Below are positions 1 to 9,409 of a stretch of DNA of 50,000 nucleotides, piece after piece (the first letter of the stretch is position 1; every line of letters starts with the position of its first letter). Made by a program: the position numbers and the translations under genes. The notes beneath the pieces are model-generated. The model was not told the DNA's origin. It saw nothing but the letters and a program-made list of their open reading frames with translations, and did no database searches. The stretch comes from Alphaproteobacteria bacterium (GTDB lineage Bacteria; Pseudomonadota; Alphaproteobacteria; Caulobacterales; Aquidulcibacteraceae), in NCBI GenBank assembly GCA_018969015.1, contig JAGWZE010000012.1:1-50000 (forward strand), in the 5' to 3' direction.

Positions 1-289
1 GCGCGCGCGCGTCGAGCGCGGCGCGGGCGGCGTCGGGGGCGATCGCCTGCGCGGGCGTGGCCGGCGTGAGGCCGAGCTTCTGACGCGCCAGGGTTTCGAT
101 GCGGTCCGGCGCGGAAAGATACGCCGCTTCGGCCGCCAGCGTGCGCACCTGGTCGCGCGCTTCGGCCACTTCCCGCTCGAGCCTTTCGATACGCACGCGG
201 GCGGCGTCCGCATCGAGTTTGGCGCGATAGAGGCCGACGGCCAGCACGACGATCAACACGATCGCGACGATGTCGAACCAGCGCTTCAT
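1..289 (-). CDS. ftsL: Cell division protein FtsL (5' part, runs off window)
   Basis: This is the first 96 codons of a minus-strand gene whose ATG (287-289) overlaps the rsmH stop codon as ATGA. The product starts [20 protein letters not shown], which is a short cytoplasmic tip and one transmembrane helix. A heptad-rich region follows (about residues 24-60, with [18 protein letters not shown]) and then [14 protein letters not shown], a segment typical of FtsL. FtsL is a small bitopic protein of the divisome that pairs with FtsB by coiled coil and recruits the septal synthase. FtsL proteins are weakly conserved, so the call rests on topology, the [12 protein letters not shown]-like segment and position directly after mraZ-rsmH. 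The C-terminus is outside the window. Confidence 0.85.
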   Translation of the reverse strand, partial: MKRWFDIVAIVLIVVLAVGLYRAKLDADAARVRIERLEREVAEARDQVRTLAAEAAYLSAPDRIETLARQKLGLTPATPAQAIAPDAARAALDARA

Positions 290-1320
290 GCCGAGGCCTC
301 TCCGGAACCGCCGAGCCCCAGAAGACGGGCGCAGACGCGGCGGGTCTCGTCCGGCAGCAGGTCGGCGTCGAGCGGGCCCCAGGCTGGCGCGGCGGTGCGC
401 ACGGCGACGCGCAGCTTGGCCGAGCGCGCCCGCGGGTTGGCGGCGATCTCCGCATCGCGCGGCGCGACGGCCTTGCGGGCCGCGATCTCGAAACTCGGCG
501 CCGGCCCCGTTCGCACGGGCGGCACATGGCGCGACCCGGCGGCTTCTGCCCCCGCCCGCGCCGTGAGGAAGGTCTTCACCAACCGATCCTCCAACGAATG
601 GAACGACACCACCGCGAGTCGCCCGCCCGGCGCCAGCAGCGCCTCTGCGGCGGCGAGGCCCCGCGCCAGTTCGCCGAGCTCGTCGTTGACCAGGATTCGC
701 AGCGCCTGGAACGTCTTCGTCGCCGGATGAATTTTCGCGCCGCGCCGGCCGCCCAATGCGGTTTCGACGAGATCGGCGAGCGCGCTGGTGGTGGCGATCG
801 GCGTCTGTGCGCGCGTCATCGCGATGACGCGCGCGATGCGGCGTGCGGCGGGCTCGTCCCCGTAGTGATAAATCACGTCGGCCAAAGCGGATTCCGGCAG
901 CAGCGCGACGGCGTCGGCGGCGCTCGCGCCAGATCGGGCCATGCGCATGTCGAGCGGCGCGTCGGCGCGGAAGGAGAAGCCCCGCTCCGCCTCGTCGAGC
1001 TGGAACGAGGAGACGCCGAGATCGAACACGACGCCGTCGACCACACCGTCGATGTGGGCGTCCATGTCTCCGAACGGCGTTTCGATCAGGGTGAGCCGGC
1101 CGGGATGCGCGGCGAGAAGCGCCGCGCCGCGGGCGATCGCGTCCGGGTCGCGGTCGAGGGCGATGACGGTCGCGCCGGCGGCGAGCAGCGCCGCCGTGTA
1201 GCCGCCGCCGCCGAACGTGGCGTCGACGAGGCGCGCGCCGGGGCGCGGGGCGAGCGCGGCGACGGCCTCGTCGCGCAGGACGGGGACGTGGCCGGGCGGC
1301 GCATTCTCGGCGGCGGTCAT
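286..1320 (-). CDS. rsmH: 16S rRNA (cytosine(1402)-N(4))-methyltransferase RsmH (MraW)
   Basis: 344 residues, a little longer than the usual 310 or so. RsmH uses S-adenosylmethionine to methylate N4 of C1402 in the decoding centre of 16S rRNA. The N-terminus has the expected [10 protein letters not shown], then the SAM-binding loop [10 protein letters not shown] (33-42), an acidic strand end ALDRDPDA, and the family stretch [19 protein letters not shown]. The C-terminal part carries [14 protein letters not shown] and the RSAKLRVA end typical of the family. The start ATG (1318-1320) overlaps the mraZ stop by 4 nt and the gene overlaps ftsL by 4 nt, so mraZ-rsmH-ftsL is one translationally coupled operon. 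Confidence 0.97.
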   Translation of the reverse strand: MTAAENAPPGHVPVLRDEAVAALAPRPGARLVDATFGGGGYTAALLAAGATVIALDRDPDAIARGAALLAAHPGRLTLIETPFGDMDAHIDGVVDGVVFDLGVSSFQLDEAERGFSFRADAPLDMRMARSGASAADAVALLPESALADVIYHYGDEPAARRIARVIAMTRAQTPIATTSALADLVETALGGRRGAKIHPATKTFQALRILVNDELGELARGLAAAEALLAPGGRLAVVSFHSLEDRLVKTFLTARAGAEAAGSRHVPPVRTGPAPSFEIAARKAVAPRDAEIAANPRARSAKLRVAVRTAAPAWGPLDADLLPDETRRVCARLLGLGGSGEASA

Positions 1321-1775
1321 GGCCCCTCTCCCGGACCGCGCGGGCGGGAGAGCAGCGCGCGTTTGTCGGCCGCCTTGGCGCGGGCTTCAGCGACGCGGGC
1401 TGCGAGGCGTTCCGGCGCCCAGATCTCGAACCGGTCCGTGAGCCCGGCGAAGGCGGCCTTGGCGCCGAGGCCGGCATGGGCGCGCAGGTCCTCGGGCAGG
1501 CTGACACGGCCGGTGTCGTCGAGCGTCAACGCGCGGGCGTCCGCGAAGATGGCGTATTCGAAGTCCTCGCGGGCGTCGTCGAACGCGCCGCGCGCGGCGA
1601 GAAGCGTTTGATACTGCGCGAGAAGTTCGCGGTCGCCCGCCTCGAGATAAGGCCCCCGCCAGCTCGGCCACACGAACACGACGCCGGCCTCGCCGCGCAA
1701 GGCCGCGCGGAAGGGCGCCGGGACCGACGCGCGGCCCTTCGCATCCACGCCGACGATGTGCGTGCCGAGGAACAT
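1317..1775 (-). CDS. mraZ: Transcriptional regulator MraZ
   Basis: 152 residues, the usual size for MraZ. The protein has the two AbrB-like swapped-hairpin halves, each with a DXXXR motif: D11-R15 in DAKGRASVP and D86-R90 in DDTGRVSLP. MraZ is a ring-forming DNA-binding protein that represses its own operon, the division and cell wall cluster. The start at 1775 gives the family N-terminus [11 protein letters not shown]. No Shine-Dalgarno sequence is seen before the ATG. Instead the bases just upstream are a tandem array of TGGGN boxes, the first of which overlaps the start codon. Confidence 0.96.
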   Translation of the reverse strand: MFLGTHIVGVDAKGRASVPAPFRAALRGEAGVVFVWPSWRGPYLEAGDRELLAQYQTLLAARGAFDDAREDFEYAIFADARALTLDDTGRVSLPEDLRAHAGLGAKAAFAGLTDRFEIWAPERLAARVAEARAKAADKRALLSRPRGPGEGP

Positions 1776-1809
1776 GGGATTATATGGGCATAAATGGGAT
1801 TGTTTGGAA
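1775..1809. promoter_or_regulatory. MraZ operator: tandem TGGGN boxes
   Basis: On the plus strand TGGGA (1775-1779), TGGGC (1785-1789), TGGGA (1795-1799) and the degenerate TGGAA (1805-1809) follow one another with exact 5-nt spacers, a 10-bp period that places every box on one face of the helix. Escherichia coli MraZ is known to bind TGGGN repeats separated by 5 nt upstream of mraZ. Here the boxes read on the strand opposite to mraZ, and the first one overlaps the mraZ start codon. Confidence 0.85.
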
Positions 1810-1855
1810 AGGGTTGGTTAACTTGCAACCGTTTCGGGCCGGCGGGCGCGGTGGC

Positions 1856-1984
1856 TCACCCCTCATCCGTCTCGCGAACTTCGTTCGCGATCCACCTTCT
1901 CCCACAAGGGGAGAAGGTTGCCGCAGTGGGCCTTCTCCCCTTGTGGGAGAAGGTGGCGGCGAAGCCGCCGGATGAGGGGTGAAC
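1856..1984. repeat. Palindromic intergenic repeat, family A, copy 1
   Basis: A roughly 130-bp element bounded by CACCCCTCATCCG and its inverse CGGATGAGGGGTG. Inside are two mirrored hairpins built on CTTCTCCC-ACAAG-GGGAGAAG and a short GCGAACTTCGTTCGC stem. Other copies lie at 13324-13490 and 35926-36052. It sits between the mraZ promoter and ettA and has no coding content. Confidence 0.85.
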
Positions 1985-2111
1985 CACCGACCTTGGACGC
2001 GCGCCTCGCCGCCCCCGAGAGCCACGCGCCGCTTCCCTCCCCGCCCGAACCCGCCTACATGAGCGCCAATCCCAACAAGAGGCTCGCACAGGGCCGAACG
2101 AGGCGTGCGCC

Positions 2112-3782
<1,671 letters not shown>

Positions 3783-3810
3783 CGGGCGCCAGGGCGCACG
3801 CCCTCACGCG

Positions 3811-3855
3811 CATCATCCTGGGCTCGCGCCATGTGCGAGGCCGGGATCCACGGGC
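3811..3855. repeat. Partial copy of palindromic repeat family B
   Basis: CATCATCCTGGGCTCGCGCC followed by GCCGGGATCCACGG matches the left half of the complete element at 4972-5072. The inverted right half is absent. It sits just after the ettA stop codon. Confidence 0.55.
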
Positions 3856-3961
3856 CGCGGCGCGGCGCGCGATTGGGGATCATGCGCAGGCGCCAACTGT
3901 GCGCGCCTGAAGTGGGTGGCGCGGCGGTGGCGCAGCGCGCGCGGCCGCGGTTCGCTCGCGT

Positions 3962-4294
3962 ATGCCGCTCCCCGTCGACCAGACGCTCATCGACGATGGA
4001 AAGCTTCGTTATCTGCTCGACGCCGAACATCCCCAAAACGCCGGCAAGGCCGCATTCTTCAACCAGCACGGCTTCTCGACCGACCGGTTGGACGAACTCG
4101 CAGCGGCATTGCGATCGCATCTCGAGAACGGCGCTGACGCCATCGCAGGCCCGCATGGTATAAGGTTGGTCTGCGATGCTCCCCTTCCGTCCCCCGACGG
4201 GCGCGCCCCCTGGGTGCGATCGGTGTGGCAGATCGACGTTGGAAGCGCACGGCCGCGGTTCATCACGGCCTATCCGCTGCGGAGGCGACCATGA
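3962..4294 (+). CDS. DUF6883 domain protein
   Basis: 110 residues with the DUF6883 pattern: DDGKLRYLLDAEHPQNAGKA near the N-terminus, then AAFFNQHGFS, and a C-terminal hairpin VWQIDVGSARPRFITAYP. This small domain of unknown biochemical role is found as a free-standing protein and as the tail of large polymorphic-toxin-like proteins. Its stop codon overlaps the start of the DUF4926 gene by 4 nt (ATGA, 4291-4294), so the two are translationally coupled. The start at 3962 is the first ATG of the frame and leaves the domain intact. Family assignment is from memory of the conserved motifs; no function is claimed. Confidence 0.72.
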   Translation: MPLPVDQTLIDDGKLRYLLDAEHPQNAGKAAFFNQHGFSTDRLDELAAALRSHLENGADAIAGPHGIRLVCDAPLPSPDGRAPWVRSVWQIDVGSARPRFITAYPLRRRP

Positions 4295-4539
4295 ACGAAC
4301 TCGATGTGGTCACGCTGACGCGCGACGATCCCGTCACCGGCCTCAAGGCCGGCGCGATCGGCACGATCGTCCACGCACACGCTGATATCGCCGGCCATCC
4401 CAAAGCATTTCTCGTGGAGTTTCCGGGGGCGGACGATCCGTACGAGCCGACCCTCGCGGACATCACCGTGGACGCCCTGCGGCCGAGCAGCGCGGCGGAG
4501 CTGGCGACCCTGAGACAGAAGCGGGTGGCGGCCGAGTAG
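4291..4539 (+). CDS. DUF4926 domain protein
   Basis: 82 residues. The start ATG overlaps the stop of the DUF6883 gene. The protein reads MNELDVVTLTRDDPVTGLKA, then GAIGTIVHAH, AFLVEFPGAD and ITVDALRPS. This matches the small all-beta SH3-like DUF4926 fold with its LKAGxxGTVV and VEF signatures. An in-frame ATG exists at 4225, but the extension lies inside the DUF6883 gene and is not typical of the family. DUF6883 and DUF4926 genes are commonly neighbours. The pair resembles a two-gene toxin/immunity or antitoxin-type arrangement, but that role is inference. Confidence 0.72.
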   Translation: MNELDVVTLTRDDPVTGLKAGAIGTIVHAHADIAGHPKAFLVEFPGADDPYEPTLADITVDALRPSSAAELATLRQKRVAAE

Positions 4540-4563
4540 CTCACGCGCCGACGATGGGACGCC

Positions 4564-4872
4564 TCATCGTGGCGGCGGCAGAAAGTCCTCGTACAAGTCC
4601 CGCCACGGCGGGTTCGTCGCTTCGACCAGCGCGAGCTTCCCTTTGCGCGTGACGCGCTTCAGCTCCTTCTCGCGCGCGATCGCCGCAACCATGTCTGCGT
4701 GCGGCTCCCACCAGACGAGCCGCGTGCAGCCATACTTCGCCGCGAAGGATGCGCCGTTCCCGAGCCGGTGCTGATGCACGCGTGAGATCAGATCGCTCGT
4801 GACGCCGACATAGAGCGTGCCATTGCGCCGGCTCGCCATGATGTAGACCGCGATCAGATCGTACTTGGCCAT
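4564..4872 (-). CDS. GIY-YIG nuclease family protein
   Basis: 102 residues from the ATG at 4872. The single domain has the GIY-YIG strands VYIMASRRNGTLYVGVTSDL (9-28), the conserved Arg-His segment LISRVHQHR, FAAKYGCTRLVWWE and the glutamate helix AIAREKELKRVTRKGKLALV. This is the short uncharacterised UvrC-N-like family (YhbQ type) common in alphaproteobacteria. The fold cleaves DNA in characterised relatives, but the substrate here is unknown. A longer reading from 4938 adds 22 residues without similarity to the fold, so the internal ATG is preferred. It converges on the DUF4926 gene. Confidence 0.87.
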   Translation of the reverse strand: MAKYDLIAVYIMASRRNGTLYVGVTSDLISRVHQHRLGNGASFAAKYGCTRLVWWEPHADMVAAIAREKELKRVTRKGKLALVEATNPPWRDLYEDFLPPPR

Positions 4873-4971
4873 GGCGCGAGGCTCGCGCAGGGATGACCCC
4901 GCCGCCACGCTGTCATCACCCACGCTGAGCGACAGCACCGCCGCCCCGCCTCCGTCACGTCCACGACATCT

Positions 4972-5072
4972 CCGTCATCCTGGGCTCGCGCTTCGCGCGA
5001 GACCGGGATCCAGGGGCGGTGCTGCGGCCCCTGGATCCCGGACGCGCGCGCGGCGCGCATCCAGGATGACGG
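4972..5072. repeat. Palindromic intergenic repeat, family B, copy 1
   Basis: A 100-bp inverted element bounded by CCGTCATCC and GGATGACGG, with inner arms GGGATCCAGGGGC and GCCCCTGGATCCC. A second full copy is at 19392-19484 and a half copy at 3811-3855. It occupies the space between the GIY-YIG gene start and the CMD gene end. Confidence 0.85.
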
Positions 5073-5090
5073 GCGGCGCGGAGTGGGAGC

Positions 5091-5624
5091 CTACCCCTCC
5101 ACCACCCGCAACCTCACCTGATCCCCCTCTTCCACCTCCACCCCGAACGCATTCAAGAACCGGCTGACCATGCCGTAGAAGCCCGTCGCCAGGACGAGCT
5201 CCACCAGCTCCTGGTGCGGGAAGACGCGGGTGAGGTCGGCGAAGAGCGCGTCTGGCAGGCCGCCCGTGCTCTCCAGCGCGTCGGCGCAGGCCAGCACGAG
5301 GCGGTCCTTTTCCGGCAGGCCCGTCGCGTCGCCGGTGCGGGCGGCGGCGAGTTGGGCCTCGCTCATCCCGACGGCGCGGCCGATGCGTTCGTGATGGTGG
5401 GTTTCGTAGGCCGCGCCGAGGCGCCAGCCGACTCGCAGGATCGCGAGTTCGCGCAAGCGCGGATCGAGCGCGCCTTTGCTCAGAACGGCTTCGCCGAAGC
5501 GCTGGAAGGCGAGCATCTGCTCGGGGCTGTGGGCCATCATGCGCGCGACGTTGAGCGGGAGCTTCGCGAGGAAGCGGCCGGCGGGGCTGTCGGGCGCGGG
5601 GTCGGCGTAGGGGATGCGGGTCAT
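5091..5624 (-). CDS. Carboxymuconolactone decarboxylase family protein
   Basis: 177 residues starting MTRIPYADPAPDSPAGRFLA. The core is the all-helical AhpD/CMD fold: LDPRLRELAILRVGWRLGAA (53-72) followed by YETHHHERIGRAVGMSE, then a second helical half with DRLVLACADAL and ELVELVLATGFYGMVSRFLN. The catalytic CXXC of AhpD peroxidases is absent and is replaced by the YETHHHE segment, as in the non-redox branch of the family. The reaction is not predictable. A longer reading upstream enters a repeat, so the ATG at 5624 is chosen. Confidence 0.87.
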   Translation of the reverse strand: MTRIPYADPAPDSPAGRFLAKLPLNVARMMAHSPEQMLAFQRFGEAVLSKGALDPRLRELAILRVGWRLGAAYETHHHERIGRAVGMSEAQLAAARTGDATGLPEKDRLVLACADALESTGGLPDALFADLTRVFPHQELVELVLATGFYGMVSRFLNAFGVEVEEGDQVRLRVVEG

Positions 5625-5683
5625 GGCGGAAGCGTAGCACACCACGCGCGGCGCTTCTCGGGAGGGACGCGCCACGGGCCGCC

Positions 5684-5803
5684 CGTCTTCCCCCGCTTGC
5701 GGGGGAAGTGGCCCGCAGGGCCGATGGGGGGCGTGGCGATGTGCGTCGACGCCCCCCTCAGGCGCTCCGCGCCTGCTCCCCCGCAGGCGGGGGAGCATGG
5801 GCG
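5684..5803. repeat. Palindromic intergenic repeat, family C, copy 1
   Basis: A 120-bp element of two hairpins, CTTCCCCCGC-TTGC-GGGGGAAG at the left and GCTCCCCCGC-AGGC-GGGGGAGC at the right, joined by GCCCGCAGGGC and GCGCTCCGCGC stems. A related GGGGGAGG-type element is at 20881-20990. It lies between the CMD and sulfatase genes. Confidence 0.75.
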
Positions 5804-5823
5804 TCGAGCTCGGGCGCCGCCCC

Positions 5824-7779
5824 CTACGGCGTCACGATCGGAAAGGCCGGATCCGGCGCATCGAACGATCCGAAGAAGCGGCGCAGCGTGGCGGGATCGC
5901 CCTTGAGGCTCGCCTGCCCGGCCATGATCGCCTCGCGCAGGCCCTGCCCCGTGAGCGCCGTCTGCAGGAACACCGCGCGCGGCGTGGTGAGCGTGACGGC
6001 GGCGGGATCGGAGAGACCCGCTTCGTAGACGAGCACGCCGTTGGCGATCGTCACCAGGAAGCTCTCCTTCCGCTCGGGGAAGACGAGATTGAGCGCGATC
6101 TTCTCCGCGCCGGCCTTGGCGGGATCGACGCGCACGGCGAAGAGATCGAGCAGCATCGTCGTCGGCGTGTTGCGGATCATGTCGAGCGCGACGGTGTTCT
6201 GCGTCTCGGCGGGCTTGGCGCCGCGCAGCTCGGCGGCGGCGACGAGATACATGTTCCGCCAGATCGCGCTTTCGGCCTGGTAGCCCATCTGCGTCTCGGC
6301 CTGCGCCAGAAGCTCGCGCGCCTGCACGTTGGCGGGATCGGCGAACACGAGATGATTGAGGATCATCGCGGCCCAGCGGTACTCGCCGGCGGCGACGGCG
6401 CGCTTGCCTTCCGCCAGCACCTTCGCCGGCCCGCCCATGACGGCGACGTATTTCTTGCCCGCTTCGACCGGCGGCAGCGGATTGAGATTGGCCGGATTGC
6501 CATCGTACCAGCCCATGTAGCGCTGATAGACGGCCTTCGAGTTGTGACTCATCGTGCCGTAATAGCCGCGATTGAACCAGCGCCGCGCGAGGCTCGGCGG
6601 CAGTGCGATCGTCTCGGCGATCTCCGGGCCGGTGAGGCCCTGGTTCATCATCCGCACGCTCTGATCGTGCAGGTATTTGTAGGCGTCGCGGTGGCTCGCG
6701 ATGTAGTCCTTGATGCGATCATTGCCCCAGCGCGGCCAGCCGTGGCTCGTCACGAGCACGTCGGTGCCGTCGCCCCACAGGCGCAGCGATTCCGTGAGAT
6801 AATCGGCCCAGCCTTTCGCGTCGCGCACGAGCGCGCCGCGCGGCGTGAGAATGTTGTGCATCGAGACGTTGGCGTTCTCGGCGAGACACAAAACCTTCCA
6901 GTCCGGGATCGCGAAGTTCATCTCGGCCGGCGCTTCGGTGCCCGGCGTCACCTGGAACACCAGGCGCACGCCGGCGATGGTGCGCTCCGTACCGGTCTTG
7001 CCGATAAGATCCGTAGGCGGAATGAGCGTCAGCGTGCCGGACGAAACGGCCGGGCCGATGCCGGAGCCGAGCGACTGCGTGGGGCCGCGCGTGAGGCCGC
7101 GGCCGAACTGGTAGGTGGCGCGCCGGCTCATGGCGTTGCCGGCGATGACGTTCTCCCCCACCGCATGCTCGAGGAAGCCTTCGGGCGCGAGGATCGTGAC
7201 CTTGCCGGCGTCCACGTCGGCCTGATCGACGACGCCGCGCACGCCGCCGAAATGGTCGGCGTGGCTGTGGGTGTAGATCACCGCCTTCACCGGCGCGTCG
7301 CCGACGGTCTTGCGCGCAAGCGCAAGGCCGGCCTTCGCCACCTCGGCGGTGGTGAGCGGATCGACGAGGATCAGGCCGCCGTCGCCGACGATGATCGTCA
7401 TCACCGACACGTCGAAGCCGCGGATCTGGTAGACGCGGTCCGTGACCTTGTAGAGGCCGGCCTTCGCGATCAGCTGGGCGTGGCGCCAGAGGCTCGGATT
7501 GGCGGTGTCGGGCGCGGCGCCTTTCACCGTGTCGAACGCCGAGAAGTCCCAGGCGACGCGGCCATCGGCGGTCTTGATCTGCGGCTCCGGCCAGGCGGCG
7601 ACGAAGCCGCGCGTGGCGAAGTCCTCCTCCTCCTTGTCGGCCCAGTTGAGTTGCGCGGCCATGGCGGCGTTGGCGGCCTTCGTGGCGGCGGACGCAGGCT
7701 CGGCGGCGAAAGCGGCCTTAGGCGCGAGCGGCGCGCAAACGACGGCGACCGCCGCGGCGGCGGCGACGATACGGTTCAT
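5824..7779 (-). CDS. Secreted alkyl/aryl sulfatase, SdsA1 type (metallo-beta-lactamase fold)
   Basis: 651 residues. The N-terminus MNRIVAAAAAVAVVCAPLAP ends in AAFAAEP, a classical Sec signal peptide with cleavage expected near residue 26. The catalytic domain carries the zinc motif HSHADH at 171-176, plus later ligands in CLAENANVSMHN and TSHGWPRWGND. After it come the all-helical dimerisation domain (AVAAGEYRWAAMILNHLVFA) and a C-terminal SCP2-like lipid-binding domain (about 530-651). That is the three-domain order of Pseudomonas SdsA1, which hydrolyses dodecyl sulfate in the periplasm by cleaving the C-O bond. The natural substrate here is unknown. It diverges from the ArsR gene over a 169-bp gap. 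Confidence 0.92.
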   Translation of the reverse strand: MNRIVAAAAAVAVVCAPLAPKAAFAAEPASAATKAANAAMAAQLNWADKEEEDFATRGFVAAWPEPQIKTADGRVAWDFSAFDTVKGAAPDTANPSLWRHAQLIAKAGLYKVTDRVYQIRGFDVSVMTIIVGDGGLILVDPLTTAEVAKAGLALARKTVGDAPVKAVIYTHSHADHFGGVRGVVDQADVDAGKVTILAPEGFLEHAVGENVIAGNAMSRRATYQFGRGLTRGPTQSLGSGIGPAVSSGTLTLIPPTDLIGKTGTERTIAGVRLVFQVTPGTEAPAEMNFAIPDWKVLCLAENANVSMHNILTPRGALVRDAKGWADYLTESLRLWGDGTDVLVTSHGWPRWGNDRIKDYIASHRDAYKYLHDQSVRMMNQGLTGPEIAETIALPPSLARRWFNRGYYGTMSHNSKAVYQRYMGWYDGNPANLNPLPPVEAGKKYVAVMGGPAKVLAEGKRAVAAGEYRWAAMILNHLVFADPANVQARELLAQAETQMGYQAESAIWRNMYLVAAAELRGAKPAETQNTVALDMIRNTPTTMLLDLFAVRVDPAKAGAEKIALNLVFPERKESFLVTIANGVLVYEAGLSDPAAVTLTTPRAVFLQTALTGQGLREAIMAGQASLKGDPATLRRFFGSFDAPDPAFPIVTP

Positions 7780-7920
7780 GAGTGTCCTCCCCGCGCCCGT
7801 CTTGGTCCTCGGACGCACGCGTGCGTGCGGCCGGGAAAGCGGCGCTTGCCCGAACAATGGCGAGGCTGCGCGACTCGGGCAACCGACCTGCGCGCTTGAC
7901 AGGCCTCGTGCATGCCGCTT

Positions 7921-7934
7921 TGGTTATATAACCA
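7921..7934. promoter_or_regulatory. Perfect 14-bp palindrome upstream of arsR-type gene (candidate operator)
   Basis: TGGTTATATAACCA is a perfect dyad ending 14 bp before the ATG of the ArsR-type gene. It is strikingly AT-rich within GC-rich DNA. A TTGACA hexamer lies at 7896-7901, but no good -10 box stands at the usual 16-18 bp spacing. The most economical reading is autorepression of the ArsR/SRPBCC operon. Confidence 0.6.
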
Positions 7935-7948
7935 TAACGGAACTCGCA

Positions 7949-8302
7949 ATGCCCGCCGCCGCCGCCGCTCTCGACGCCACCTTCGCTGCTCTCGCCGATC
8001 CGACGCGCCGGGCGATCCTTGCCCGGCTGGCGCAGGGCGAGGCGTCCGTGACGGAGCTCGCCGCGCCGTTCGGCCTGACGCAGCCGGCGGTGTCGAAGCA
8101 TCTGAAGGTGCTGGAGCGCGCGGGCCTCGTCGAAGCGGGCCGGGACGCCCAGAAGCGGCCACGCCGCCTGAAGGCGGCGCCGCTGCGGGAGGCGGCGCAG
8201 TTCCTCGACGCGTACCGCGCCCATTGGGAAGCGAACTTCGCGCGCCTCGACGCGCTTCTCGACGACCTGAAAAACGAGACGGACGAAGGAGCCGGCAGAT
8301 GA
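7949..8302 (+). CDS. ArsR/SmtB-family winged-helix transcriptional regulator
   Basis: 117 residues from the ATG at 7949. It has the ArsR pattern: FAALADPTRRAILARLAQGE (helix 1-2), TELAAPFGLTQPAVSKHLKV (helix-turn-helix, recognition helix QPAVSKHLKVLERAGLV) and the wing AGRDAQKRPRRLKAAPL. There are no cysteine pairs of the metal-sensing type, so it likely belongs to the branch paired with SRPBCC proteins and not to the arsenic sensors. The stop overlaps the SRPBCC start (ATGA). A palindrome at 7921-7934 is the likely binding site. Confidence 0.9.
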   Translation: MPAAAAALDATFAALADPTRRAILARLAQGEASVTELAAPFGLTQPAVSKHLKVLERAGLVEAGRDAQKRPRRLKAAPLREAAQFLDAYRAHWEANFARLDALLDDLKNETDEGAGR

Positions 8303-8805
8303 CGACGTTCTATGCAAAGGCCGAGGCCGTCCTGATCGGCGACACGGGCGTGGAGGTGCGGCGCTCGTTCCGCGCGCCGGCGGCGCTGGTGTGGCGCGCG
8401 CACACCGAGCCGGCCCTGTTCCGGCGCTGGATGCTCGGCCCGCCGGGCTACGTGATTTCCGCGTGCGAGATGGACGTGCGTCCGGGCGGCGCCTACCGCA
8501 TCACCTGGACGAGCGCCGCGGCGCCCCACCCGATGGCGGTGTTCGGCGACTATCGCGAGGTGCAGCCGCACCGCCGCCTCGTCACCACCGAATACTACGA
8601 CACCGGCGAGCCCGGCGGCCCGCTCGGCGACGGCTCGCTGCAGGTGCTGGAGTTCTCCGAGCGCGACGGCGTCACCACGCTCGTCCAGCGCAACGACTTC
8701 GCCACGACCGCCGCACGCGACGCCGCCGTCGCCGGCGGCATGTGCGACGGCATCGAGCCGTGCTTCGCCGCGCTGGAGGCGGCGTTGGCGGCGGGGATCG
8801 CGTGA
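8299..8805 (+). CDS. SRPBCC (AHSA1-like) domain protein
   Basis: 168 residues. The START/AHSA1 pattern is clear: VEVRRSFRAPAALVWRAHTE, LFRRWMLGPPGY, MDVRPGGAYRIT, GDYREVQPHRRLVTTEYY and a C-terminal long helix (DGIEPCFAALEAALA). These helix-grip proteins bind hydrophobic ligands. Genes of this type are often translationally coupled to an ArsR regulator, as here (4-nt overlap). Ligand and physiological role are unknown. Confidence 0.9.
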   Translation: MTTFYAKAEAVLIGDTGVEVRRSFRAPAALVWRAHTEPALFRRWMLGPPGYVISACEMDVRPGGAYRITWTSAAAPHPMAVFGDYREVQPHRRLVTTEYYDTGEPGGPLGDGSLQVLEFSERDGVTTLVQRNDFATTAARDAAVAGGMCDGIEPCFAALEAALAAGIA

Positions 8806-8808
8806 GCG

Positions 8809-9132
8809 CTAAAGGTCAGGAAATTCAATTTCGACGTAGGTGTCCGGTCCGATCATCGACACCGCATCGACGACACGCGCCACTGCGGCCCTGATGCGGG
8901 GCCAGTTTGTCGTCATCAAGACGACCACTGCTGGGCGACCAGTCAGATTCTGCTGGTAGCGAAGGTTCTTATCGGTCGTCACGATCGCGTCGAAACCGTT
9001 GGCGTGCGCGCGAGCGAGGAGTTCGCCGTTCTTGAGCGTATGCCACCCCTGCTCGTAGGCGGTGCTTACGCTATGTCCCGAGAGGAACCCCCGAAGCGGC
9101 GCCGGTGTGCCCTGGTCAAACAGGAGTTTCAC
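8809..9132 (-). CDS. DUF5615 PIN-like protein (toxin candidate)
   Basis: 107 residues from a GTG at 9130-9132. The N-terminus MKLLFDQGTPAPLRGFLSGH has the DUF5615 layout: an early Asp in LLFDQ, a TAYEQGW segment, and ARANG-like ARAHANGFDAIVTTDKNLRY with the acidic TTDKN. This is the PIN-like fold of Mut7-C related nucleases. It lies 9 nt after the DUF433 gene in the same operon, the usual partner order for this type II toxin-antitoxin-like module. Nuclease activity is inferred from the fold only. Confidence 0.85.
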   Translation of the reverse strand: MKLLFDQGTPAPLRGFLSGHSVSTAYEQGWHTLKNGELLARAHANGFDAIVTTDKNLRYQQNLTGRPAVVVLMTTNWPRIRAAVARVVDAVSMIGPDTYVEIEFPDL

Positions 9133-9141
9133 CCGCCGTCC

Positions 9142-9360
9142 CTATACGTGTTCGAGGCTTCGCTGCGCGTGGGAGAGAACCGCCAGAACCTGATCGCGGG
9201 TGACACCCGGAAACCATTCGAGGAACTCGTCGATCGTGGCGCCCCCCTCGAGATTTTCGAAGAGCGCTCTCACGGGCACGCGCGATCGGGCAAACACCAA
9301 CGCGCCGCTGACCTTGGCGGGGTCTCGTTCAACTGCTGCGCATGTCGTCCAATCGACCAT
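9142..9360 (-). CDS. DUF433 domain protein (antitoxin candidate)
   Basis: 72 residues. The DUF433 pattern is present: a variable N-terminus, VSGALVFARSRVPVRALFEN, LEGGATIDEFLEWFPGVTRD and QVLAVLSHAQRSLE. DUF433 is a small winged or tri-helical DNA-binding domain. DUF433 genes precede DUF5615 or PIN genes and serve as predicted antitoxins and autorepressors. The pair 9360-8809 forms one such operon. Confidence 0.88.
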   Translation of the reverse strand: MVDWTTCAAVERDPAKVSGALVFARSRVPVRALFENLEGGATIDEFLEWFPGVTRDQVLAVLSHAQRSLEHV

Positions 9361-9409
9361 CTCTTGAGAATGGCGGGCGACTGACGTTTCGGCAAGCCCG
9401 CGTGCTCCG

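Noticed and set aside
1779-1784. TATAAT hexamer just before the mraZ ATG on the minus strand
   Set aside because: Used as a -10 box it would start transcription at or after the start codon; it is explained by the spacer between two MraZ boxes.
5797-7899. 700-residue open frame on the plus strand opposite the sulfatase gene
   Set aside because: The opposite strand encodes a complete sulfatase with signal peptide and zinc motif; the plus-strand product is low-complexity Arg/Gly/Ala-rich.
7896-7901. TTGACA as the -35 box of the arsR-type gene
   Set aside because: The best TATA-like hexamers lie 22-23 bp away, outside the normal spacing, so I do not call a promoter.
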